Assembly: GCA_018969455.1 (NCBI GenBank) | Contig: JAGWYI010000002.1 | Coordinates: forward strand, 1-38,624 | DNA length: 38,624 bases | Direction: 5' to 3' | Origin: Bacteroidota bacterium | GTDB taxonomy: Bacteria > Bacteroidota > Bacteroidia > Chitinophagales > Saprospiraceae | Shown here: in pieces, positions 32,897 through 38,624 of the stretch | How positions within the stretch are numbered: position 1 is the first letter of the stretch | How the letters are laid out: the number at the start of each line of letters is the position of its first letter | The notes under the pieces: model-generated | The model's database searches: none | Told to the model about the DNA's origin: nothing | The model's input: the letters and a program-made list of their open reading frames with translations, nothing else | Program-made: the position numbers and the translations under genes

Positions 32897-34684
32897 ATGA
32901 ATCAGTTTTTCAAGTTTCTCTTCGCTTCCTGTCTGGGCACTGCACTGGCTTTGTTTCTGCTGTTCTGGATCGGTGTGGGCTGGATTACAAGCCTGGCTGG
33001 CAGCGCAACTTCCAAAGAAAAAGTGCAGATTGAGGAAAATTCGGTACTCGAACTCGATTTTAAAAAACAAATTCCGGAAAAAACCAACAACCTGTCCATG
33101 GATCCCTTTGATGTGGAACAGGAAGACATTCTGGGTTTGCAAGATATTCTGAGCGCGATTAAAAAGGCTAAGGAAGATCCCGATATCAAAGGTATTTTCA
33201 TCAATGGCTCCGAAATTTCGGCGGGAAAGGCTACGGCATCGGCTATTCGCGCCGCTATTGCCGATTTTAAAACCGCCAACAAATTCGTAGTGGCCTATGC
33301 CCACTACTATACCCAGGGTGGTTATTACCTCGCTTCGGTGGCCGATTCTATTTTGATCAATCCTGTGGGTGGCGTCGACTTTCGCGGATATGCCAGCATG
33401 ATCGCTTTCTATAAAGGCATGCTCGATAAATTAGACATCAAAATGCGCATTTTTTATGCCGGCAAATTCAAAAGCGCCACCGAACCGTTCCGTTTCGATA
33501 AAATGAGCGATGAAAACAAACTTCAGGTGCGCGCATACCTGAATACCTTGTACGACAATACCGTGCAGGAAATTGCCCTGAGCCGCCACCTGACCGAAGC
33601 GCAGGTGCGCACCATCGCCGAAAATTACGACGGCCGCAGTGCAGAAAGTGCATTGAAAGCCCATCTGGTGGATCGCATTGCCCACGAAGACGAAGTTTAT
33701 GCCCTCTTGCGCCAAAACATCGGGCTAAAAGCCAAAGACAAAATCAACCGCATTTCGGTAGAAGATTATTTTAACAACCGCGCAAAAAAATTAGACCTGA
33801 GCACCAAAGACAAAATTGCCGTTGTATATGCCGAAGGTACCATCACGGATGGCGCCGAACGCCAGGCCGGAAATATTACCGACGGTGAATTTGTCAAAAT
33901 TTTGCGCAAAATCCGCAAAGACGAACATGTGCGCGCCGTAGTATTGCGCGTCAACTCCCCCGGCGGCAGCGTGCTGGCCAGCGAAAACATTTTCCGCGAA
34001 GTGATGCTGTGCAAAGCAGAAGGCAAACCCGTGGTGGTGAGCATGGGCGACGTAGCGGCATCCGGCGGGTATTACATCGCCTGCCAGGCCGACAGCATTT
34101 TTGCCGAAGCCAATACCATTACCGGCTCCATCGGGGTGTTCGGCATGATCCCGATTTTGCAAAATACCATGAAAAACAAACTGGGCATCACCTACGACAC
34201 GGTGCGCACCAGCAAATACGCCGCATTTGGCTCCCCTTTCATCGATTTTTCAGATGCCGAAGGTAAAATGATCCAGGATCGCATCGATGAGACCTACCAG
34301 AACTTCCTCGAAAAAGTAGCAACCGGACGCAAAAAAACGCCTGAACAAATCAATGAAATCGCGCAAGGACGCATCTGGGCAGGCTCAACAGCCAAATCAA
34401 TCGGTCTGGTTGACGATATCGGCGGACTCGACCGAGCCATCAAAGCAGCCGCTCAATTGGCGCATTTAGACAAATTCCGCACGACCGATTTCCCTCGAAC
34501 CCAAACCGGTATCGAACAATTTATCGAAAAAATAACGCGCAAAAAAGACCGCGATGATTACGTGCGCACCCACATGCTGCAATCGGAACTCGACGATTTG
34601 TACCCGATGTACAAAACCTTGCACGACATCCGCCAAAACAGCGGCATCCAGATGCGCATGCCGTATGAGTTGATGATCCGGTAA
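32897..34684 (+). CDS. sppA: Signal peptide peptidase SppA, long (67K) type
   Basis: SppA is a membrane-bound serine protease that degrades signal peptides left in the inner membrane after export. The 595-residue protein has an N-terminal membrane helix (about 9-32) and two tandem ClpP-like S49 domains, the long form seen in E. coli. The Ser-Lys dyad is intact: K192 in [10 protein letters not shown] in the first domain and S389 in [10 protein letters not shown] in the second. The glycine-rich [10 protein letters not shown] at 353-362 is also conserved. The C-terminus ends [11 protein letters not shown] followed by [13 protein letters not shown] diverged second copy of this 3' end lies 350 bp downstream. 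A strong terminator follows 21 bp after the stop. Confidence 0.95.
   Translation: MNQFFKFLFASCLGTALALFLLFWIGVGWITSLAGSATSKEKVQIEENSVLELDFKKQIPEKTNNLSMDPFDVEQEDILGLQDILSAIKKAKEDPDIKGIFINGSEISAGKATASAIRAAIADFKTANKFVVAYAHYYTQGGYYLASVADSILINPVGGVDFRGYASMIAFYKGMLDKLDIKMRIFYAGKFKSATEPFRFDKMSDENKLQVRAYLNTLYDNTVQEIALSRHLTEAQVRTIAENYDGRSAESALKAHLVDRIAHEDEVYALLRQNIGLKAKDKINRISVEDYFNNRAKKLDLSTKDKIAVVYAEGTITDGAERQAGNITDGEFVKILRKIRKDEHVRAVVLRVNSPGGSVLASENIFREVMLCKAEGKPVVVSMGDVAASGGYYIACQADSIFAEANTITGSIGVFGMIPILQNTMKNKLGITYDTVRTSKYAAFGSPFIDFSDAEGKMIQDRIDETYQNFLEKVATGRKKTPEQINEIAQGRIWAGSTAKSIGLVDDIGGLDRAIKAAAQLAHLDKFRTTDFPRTQTGIEQFIEKITRKKDRDDYVRTHMLQSELDDLYPMYKTLHDIRQNSGIQMRMPYELMIR
34613..34656 (+). repeat. 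Direct repeat A, within the 3' end of sppA
   Basis: These 44 bases are identical to 34963-35006, exactly 350 bp downstream. They encode [15 protein letters not shown] of SppA. Confidence 0.9.
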
Positions 34685-34705
34685 TATTTGCTGTTAAAAA
34701 AATGT

Positions 34706-34740
34706 CGCGGCCTCAAAAAGTTTCCCTTTTTGAGGCCGCG
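34706..34740 (+). terminator. Terminator of sppA
   Basis: CGCGGCCTCAAAAAG (34706-34720) pairs perfectly with 34726-34740 (15-bp stem, 5-base loop) and is followed by TTGTTTG. The right arm ends exactly where direct repeat B begins. Confidence 0.8.
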
Positions 34741-34816
34741 TTGTTTGTAGCGGCATGCAACATGCCCGGAAGTCCTTATTTTTTGATGCGTTTTCCGGAA
34801 AATTGGCCGTTTTTCA
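34741..34816. repeat. Direct repeat B, upstream copy
   Basis: These 76 bases match 36524-36599 with two mismatches and no gaps. The copy includes the hairpin-like GGCATGCAACATGCC and the 3' end of a minus-strand lipoprotein gene. Confidence 0.9.
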
Positions 34817-34829
34817 TCCGGATGGTGTT
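34776..34829 (-). pseudogene. Remnant of a lipoprotein gene 3' end
   Basis: On the minus strand this reads NTIRMKNGQFSGKRIKK and a stop, matching DTFRLKNGQFSGKLIKK at the end of the intact lipoprotein gene at 36559-37086. A stop codon lies immediately upstream in the same frame, so only about 17 codons survive. Similarity continues a few codons beyond the near-identical repeat B, which shows common descent of the gene ends and not chance DNA identity. Confidence 0.65.
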
Positions 34830-34962
34830 TTAGTATATAAATTTACCGACATTAATTCTATAATTCAAGCGGTTAAAATGAAATCATTTAAATTTAACAA
34901 ACAAAAATATGCGCGTTTCAGAAGCATTTTTACAAGCCAACTTTTAATTTACAAAATGGCTA
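34817..34962. other. AT-rich segment between repeats B and A'
   Basis: These 146 bases are much richer in A and T than the flanking sppA and AAA-ATPase genes and match nothing else in the window that I can see. There is no convincing gene; a plus-strand frame through it has no protein-like composition. It could be what remains of inserted or foreign DNA. Confidence 0.5.
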
Positions 34963-35006
34963 AAAACCTTGCACGACATCCGCCAAAACAGCGGCATCCA
35001 GATGCG
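34963..35006 (+). repeat. Direct repeat A', second copy of the sppA end
   Basis: These bases are identical to 34613-34656 over 44 nt. Similarity continues past 35006 only at the protein level. Confidence 0.9.
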
Positions 35007-35043
35007 TTTGTCGTTTGAATTGCTGATTGAACAGGGCGCGTAA
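34963..35043 (+). pseudogene. Second, diverged copy of the sppA 3' end
   Basis: In the SppA frame this reads [11 protein letters not shown] then IQMRLSFELLIEQGA and a stop. The first 44 bases are identical to the sppA end, after which the DNA diverges, yet the protein stays alike (MRMPYELMI against MRLSFELLI). That pattern suggests it came from a different sppA allele, not from a simple local duplication. Nothing upstream of 34963 resembles SppA. Confidence 0.75.
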
Positions 35044-35072
35044 GCCTGGCATGTGCTTTCCGGGAAAAACGC

Positions 35073-35080
35073 TATTTTTG
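35073..35080 (+). promoter_or_regulatory. TATTTTTG -7 box for the AAA-ATPase-like gene
   Basis: An exact TAnnTTTG match lies 24 bp before the ATG at 35105. No clear -33 element is present at the expected distance. Confidence 0.45.
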
Positions 35081-35104
35081 CCTGTCAGATAAATCAGCAT
35101 ACAC

Positions 35105-36694
35105 ATGCCAAAAAAACTCCCGCTCGGGCTTCAGGATTTCAAGGGCATCATCGAAGACGGGTACAAGTACATTGATAAAACCCGATACTTGTATCAGATG
35201 ACCTCAAGCGGCAAGTATTTCTTCCTCTCCCGCCCCCGCCGGTTTGGGAAATCCATCACCATCAATACCCTGCACGAACTGTTCAGCGGCAGCCGGGAAT
35301 TGTTTGAGGGCCTGTGGATTCAGGACAAATGGGACTGGAATAAAAAGCACCCGGTGTTGCGCCTTACTTTTACCGGAATCGGGTTTGTTGAACAGGGACT
35401 GGAAGCGGGCATGCATTATTTATTAAACAAAAACATCAAAGACCATGGATTGCCCGCCGTTGATTTGCCCGTCAGCGGAAAATTTGAATATTTGATTCAA
35501 GCACTCTCCGAAAGAGGCAAAGTAGTGGTGTTGATTGATGAATACGATGCGCCCATCATCCATTATTTGGGGGGCGACACCCAACGCGCCATCCAAAACC
35601 GGGAACTGTTGCGCGAATTTTATACCGTGCTCAAAAACAACGACAGCTACCTGGAATTCGTTTTCCTTACCGGCGTGAGCAAGTTCAGCAAAACCGGCAT
35701 TTTTTCCGGATTGAACAACCTCACCGACCTGAGCATACACCCCGCTTATGCTACCATGCTGGGCTACACCCAATCGGAACTGGAACACCATTTCAGCGAA
35801 GAAATTGAAAATACGGCGCAAACCATGAATCTGAGCCGGGAGGCGCTGCTTAATAAAATGAAGACCTGGTACAATGGATACCGGTTTCATTACCTGGCAG
35901 ATAAAGTGTACAACCCTGTTTCAGTGAACATGTTTTTTGATCGGCAGGAGTTCGAAAACTTCTGGTTTGCCACTGGAACGCCTACTTTTCTCATCAATTT
36001 ATTGAAAAAAGACGGCATTTTCGACCTCAATCACACCCGGCAAACGGTGCTGGACTTCGACAGTTTCGATCTGGAGGATATCCGAACCTATGGGCTGCTG
36101 TACCAAACCGGTTACCTCACCATTCAATCGCGCGATGCTTTTGGACAGTACACGCTCGATTACCCCAATCTGGAGGTTAAAAACGCCATGCTGGCTTATC
36201 TGCTGGAGGCTTTTGGCGGGGTATCGAAAGGGACAGGCATATCCACTGCCATCCGCATGGAAATTGCCTTTATGGAAAATGATCTGGAAACGGTAATCCG
36301 CAGTTTGCAAGCCATTTTTGCCGATATTCCCTATTTCCTGGTCGAGAAATACCCCGAAAAATTCTTCCACGCGGCGATACACCTCTTGTTTACCTACATC
36401 GGCATTCGCGTTCGCAGCGAGGTATGTACCACAGAAGGCCGGGCCGACAGCATGGTGGAAACACCCACCCATGTGTATATTTTAGAATACAAACTGGATA
36501 AAAGTCCGCAGGCAGCACTCGAGTTGTTTGTAGCGGCATGTAACATGCCCGGAAGTCCTTATTTTTTGATGAGTTTTCCGGAAAATTGGCCGTTTTTCAA
36601 ACGAAACGTGTCTGGATATGCGGAATACGGCCGGACTTTAACAATAAAACTCAGGTTAAATACACCTTTTATTTCTTTCGTAATTGTATCATAG
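35105..36694 (+). CDS. AAA-ATPase-like / PD-(D/E)XK nuclease-domain protein with replaced C-terminus
   Basis: The protein belongs to a common Bacteroidota and Firmicutes family of unknown function with an N-terminal AAA-ATPase-like domain (PF09820 type, about 5-230) and a C-terminal PD-(D/E)XK domain (PF08011 type). The P-loop variant RPRRFGKS is at 43-50, Walker B VVLIDEYDAP at 141-150, and FLTGVSKFSKTGIFSGLNN at 187-205. The nuclease-like residues are D448 (GRAD) and E461/K463 (LEYKLD). After AALE at 473 the family sequence stops and is replaced by 56 residues encoded by repeat B and the antisense of the next gene's 3' end. The natural C-terminal 30-40 residues are therefore probably lost. 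The frame overlaps the minus-strand lipoprotein gene by 136 bp. Activity is uncertain. Confidence 0.8.
   Translation: MPKKLPLGLQDFKGIIEDGYKYIDKTRYLYQMTSSGKYFFLSRPRRFGKSITINTLHELFSGSRELFEGLWIQDKWDWNKKHPVLRLTFTGIGFVEQGLEAGMHYLLNKNIKDHGLPAVDLPVSGKFEYLIQALSERGKVVVLIDEYDAPIIHYLGGDTQRAIQNRELLREFYTVLKNNDSYLEFVFLTGVSKFSKTGIFSGLNNLTDLSIHPAYATMLGYTQSELEHHFSEEIENTAQTMNLSREALLNKMKTWYNGYRFHYLADKVYNPVSVNMFFDRQEFENFWFATGTPTFLINLLKKDGIFDLNHTRQTVLDFDSFDLEDIRTYGLLYQTGYLTIQSRDAFGQYTLDYPNLEVKNAMLAYLLEAFGGVSKGTGISTAIRMEIAFMENDLETVIRSLQAIFADIPYFLVEKYPEKFFHAAIHLLFTYIGIRVRSEVCTTEGRADSMVETPTHVYILEYKLDKSPQAALELFVAACNMPGSPYFLMSFPENWPFFKRNVSGYAEYGRTLTIKLRLNTPFISFVIVS
36524..36599. repeat. Direct repeat B', downstream copy
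   Basis: This is the second copy of repeat B (74 of 76 bases identical to 34741-34816). It contains both the fused tail of the AAA-ATPase-like frame (from residue 474) and, on the minus strand, the last codons of the lipoprotein gene plus its downstream region. Confidence 0.9.
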
Positions 36695-37086
36695 GCAGTT
36701 AATGACACCACATTTGTACTGCTATCAGATTCTAAAAGGTCGTATTCTCCCATGGGTTGATCAGCATCCCACATTGACAGGGATGCATCAAGTTGATCCA
36801 CCCCATAAGCATATCTATTTACTCTAAATGTGCCCAGACGCGGTGGAATATCAGAAATTATGAGAGATTCCTTTAAATAAAAGTCTTGCCAAAATGAATC
36901 CAGTTCCACCACCAAATTGGTGTGGTCTATCAAATCAACCCAACATGCTGGATGACCTGTCCACGGTTTTCCATTTCGTTCAGCGCTGGCAGTTCCGTAG
37001 TAGCCATCAGGCAAGGAAGGCTTGGCAGGCTCCTTTTTGCAGGCAAAGAGGATGAAAATAAGGGCGAAGAATAGAATGTGTTTCAT
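36559..37086 (-). CDS. Small lipoprotein of unknown function (DUF6252-like pattern)
   Basis: The 175-residue protein begins with a lipoprotein signal peptide (LIFILFACKKEP, lipidated cysteine at about 16). The body is beta-rich: ASAERNGKPWTGHPACWV near the N-terminus, a middle with SDIPPRLGTFRV, VVSLTAYDTITKEIKGVFNLSF, and a C-terminal FRLKNGQFSGKLIKK. The order of a metal- or ligand-free beta sandwich, a T.YD...K.I.G.F strand and a final NG.F segment resembles DUF6252-type lipoproteins of Bacteroidota. No function is known to me. I chose the ATG at 37086 because it starts the signal peptide directly; an in-frame start further upstream would fall in a hairpin. Its 3' end overlaps the AAA-ATPase-like frame, and a remnant of a paralogue lies at 34776-34829. 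Confidence 0.75.
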   Translation of the reverse strand: MKHILFFALIFILFACKKEPAKPSLPDGYYGTASAERNGKPWTGHPACWVDLIDHTNLVVELDSFWQDFYLKESLIISDIPPRLGTFRVNRYAYGVDQLDASLSMWDADQPMGEYDLLESDSSTNVVSLTAYDTITKEIKGVFNLSFIVKVRPYSAYPDTFRLKNGQFSGKLIKK

Positions 37087-37110
37087 AGGAGCAATGTTTT
37101 TTTGAAACCT

Positions 37111-37147
37111 TTGAGGCATCGAACCTTGGACAGGTTCGATGCCTCAA
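37111..37147 (-). terminator. Perfect 15-bp hairpin between metalloprotease and lipoprotein genes
   Basis: TTGAGGCATCGAACC (37111-37125) pairs perfectly with 37133-37147 across a 7-base loop. It lies just past the stop of the metalloprotease gene and 25 bp before the lipoprotein ATG. No T-run follows, so termination is probable but not certain. Confidence 0.5.
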
Positions 37148-37166
37148 GAGAGATAAAGTTAAAAGG

Positions 37167-38624
37167 TTATTTTCCGGTTATGGCAAGCTTATGAACACGG
37201 CCAGATGTGCCGGACTGATTTAACCTGATCAGATACAATCCTGCCGGAAGTTTTGCGACATCAATTTGGAAGTTCTGTATATCCTGACCATTCTTATTTA
37301 AGGTTTTTAAAATACATACCTCCCCTGTCAGATTTGTTACAACAACTTCGATGTCCTGTTTGATTGGCGTATCTAATTGAATTTGAATGTTATTAATTGC
37401 CGGATTTGGAATAATTTGAAAATCGGCCGGGAAGCCTTCTGGTTCTTTTTCATCTCTTTCATTAGAAGATGGCCTGTAATGCGGACATTTGAGGTAATCA
37501 GAGTAAGCCCATGTAGAACTAGTTGCGTAATCTGTACCATTCGTTACGGTTAATTCTACATAAATCATCCCGTAAAAATTACCCGGGATCGTATAATTAA
37601 AAGTGCTTTGTGAATTATTCGGATTATAGTCAATCCAGGCGCCGTTACCCAATCTGTACTTCCAGTAAAATTGATATGGTCCAAATCCACCAAATGCAGT
37701 TCCAGTCAAACTGATTGAATAACCTGGACAAGTAAATGGAATTGGCCCATTTATGATATTAACATTTATAGCATGCGACTCACGATAGTTTGCTATTCTG
37801 CAGGCAGCATTTCTCAATATTTTTGCATTGTTACTTTCTCCAGCAACGCCGGTTTCTTTACCATTAAACTCAACACCCGGATTTGAGTAATAAAGAATTT
37901 TTGCATATTGACCATAATTACATGCATTAACTATTGTTCTATAATATCTTTGAAAATTAAGCAGTCCTAAATGGAATCCTTTTCCCCAGTTGTGCGCATG
38001 CGCATCAGATAATCCTGAATTGTCATGATTTAGGTAGCAATCAGTATCCAATTGATGTCTGCAACCAAAAAGGTGTGCAAACTCATGCGCGAAAGTGTAG
38101 GTAGGCGCATTTGCGAACCCCGTCTCAACGACAGCAAAAGCATGGTTGTTACCATCCGCTTCAGAATCACCAAAATTTATTACCGCACCAGAAAAAAAGG
38201 TATAAACTTCAGGTACCATAATTAAAACAAGGTCCGCATTGTATGCATTCCTTAACATTCTAACAGCAGAGTTTGCTCCGATAATTGTTGTCGTATCTGC
38301 TCCCCACATTCCAGTAGGCTCAAAACCTGACACAAGTTGTACTCCTACTAAATTAGGGTTCAGCCGGGATTTTGGCACAACGCTATTTGTAAGTGCCGTC
38401 ACTGTATTTGAAAATGCAAGGTATGCCCTGCTTATTATATCTGGATAAGCATTCAGCGCTGCTTGAGTGTAAAGGATGAGTACATCCACGTTCGGGCATT
38501 GCTCCCTTTCATCTATGATTTCATTCGCATCTGAAATTACCCCTCCCCCGCTGATGCACTCTGAATTTCCTTCCGAAATGTTGTATTTTACCAAAGCATT
38601 CAAGTTATCACCAAGTGCCGGAAT
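37167..38624 (-). CDS. Secreted zinc metalloprotease with T9SS sorting domain, 5' end outside the window
   Basis: The frame stays open to the window edge, so the N-terminus (signal peptide and any propeptide) is missing. The visible 485 residues hold a metzincin-type protease domain with the zinc motif HEFAHLFGCRH (HExxHxxGxxH), preceded by VDVLILYTQAAL and ADLVLIMVPEVY strands as in M12-type (reprolysin/astacin-like) enzymes. A PKD/Ig-like segment follows (PYQFYWKYRLGNGAW), then a T9SS type A sorting domain at the C-terminus (IIPNPAINNIQIQL, LPAGLYLIRLNQSG). It would be exported by T9SS and digest extracellular protein. The gene is clearly more AT-rich than most of the window, with many AT-ending codons, which suggests recent transfer or different selection. 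The downstream lipoprotein is separated by a hairpin. Confidence 0.85.
   Translation of the reverse strand: MPALGDNLNALVKYNISEGNSECISGGGVISDANEIIDEREQCPNVDVLILYTQAALNAYPDIISRAYLAFSNTVTALTNSVVPKSRLNPNLVGVQLVSGFEPTGMWGADTTTIIGANSAVRMLRNAYNADLVLIMVPEVYTFFSGAVINFGDSEADGNNHAFAVVETGFANAPTYTFAHEFAHLFGCRHQLDTDCYLNHDNSGLSDAHAHNWGKGFHLGLLNFQRYYRTIVNACNYGQYAKILYYSNPGVEFNGKETGVAGESNNAKILRNAACRIANYRESHAINVNIINGPIPFTCPGYSISLTGTAFGGFGPYQFYWKYRLGNGAWIDYNPNNSQSTFNYTIPGNFYGMIYVELTVTNGTDYATSSTWAYSDYLKCPHYRPSSNERDEKEPEGFPADFQIIPNPAINNIQIQLDTPIKQDIEVVVTNLTGEVCILKTLNKNGQDIQNFQIDVAKLPAGLYLIRLNQSGTSGRVHKLAITGK

Noticed and set aside
34706-34740. The long GC-rich inverted repeat after sppA as an insertion-sequence end or attachment site
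   Set aside because: A perfect 15-bp stem with a 5-base loop just past a stop codon is better explained as a terminator; there is no transposase or integrase nearby.
34755-35018. 87-codon plus-strand frame between sppA and the AAA-ATPase-like gene
   Set aside because: It runs out of frame through repeat B, the AT-rich segment and repeat A', so it is a chance frame across recombined pieces.
35105-36694. The AAA/PD-(D/E)XK gene as a transposase
   Set aside because: It lacks flanking terminal inverted repeats and a target duplication of the usual short length. The flanking repeats are interleaved gene fragments, which fits recombination better than transposition. The family's activity is unknown.
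37126-37147. GGTTCGATGCC as part of a tRNA T-arm
   Set aside because: It is one arm of a perfect 15-bp hairpin, and no cloverleaf, anticodon arm or acceptor stem can be drawn around it.

Overview
The window looks like chromosomal DNA from a member of the Bacteroidota, most likely a Saprospiraceae-like environmental bacterium. The evidence is four cell-surface proteins with type IX secretion (T9SS) sorting domains, SprB-type gliding-adhesin repeats with a choice-of-anchor L domain, DUF2807, DUF1573 and DUF2520 proteins, relaxed lipoprotein signal peptides, and TAnnTTTG promoter boxes placed very close to start codons. This assignment is inferred from gene content only. I saw no rRNA, tRNA, CRISPR array, prophage or canonical insertion sequence.

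Layout. 1-2657 (+) holds the end of a DUF2520 oxidoreductase-like gene, purK-purE (two consecutive steps of purine synthesis) and a secreted protein of unknown function. 2725-6918 holds mostly small monocistronic genes: a DUF2807 surface protein, a DUF1573 protein, a TetR-type regulator, two short proteins of unknown function and an RlpA/SPOR cell-wall protein. 7112-12320 (-) is a compact operon in the order response regulator, sensor kinase, parallel beta-helix protein, diheme cytochrome c, folP. It is divergent from a lipoprotein of the vanadium haloperoxidase/PAP2 family (12480-13871, +). Four TTTTAA repeats at 10-12 bp spacing lie between the two and are a likely binding site for the regulator. 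13985-16654 (+) pairs a MORN-type lipoprotein with a FecA-like TonB-dependent receptor. 16681-32615 (-) has a family-2 glycosyltransferase, two paralogous T9SS proteins built from a repeated ~194-residue domain (one carries a PhoX-type phosphatase), SMC, and an 1820-residue SprB-repeat adhesin.

32897-38624 starts with sppA and then becomes a patchwork. A second diverged copy of the sppA 3' end, a remnant of a lipoprotein gene, and an AAA-ATPase/PD-(D/E)XK gene with a replaced C-terminus are laid out as two interleaved pairs of direct repeats (A-B-A'-B'). An intact lipoprotein gene and an AT-rich, secreted metalloprotease gene cut by the window edge follow. This end looks like the product of recombination or insertion between related loci.

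The two regions most worth a second look are the regulated beta-helix/diheme-cytochrome/haloperoxidase module at about 7.9-13.9 kb, whose central gene pair belongs to families of unknown function, and the interleaved-duplication locus at 34.6-36.7 kb.
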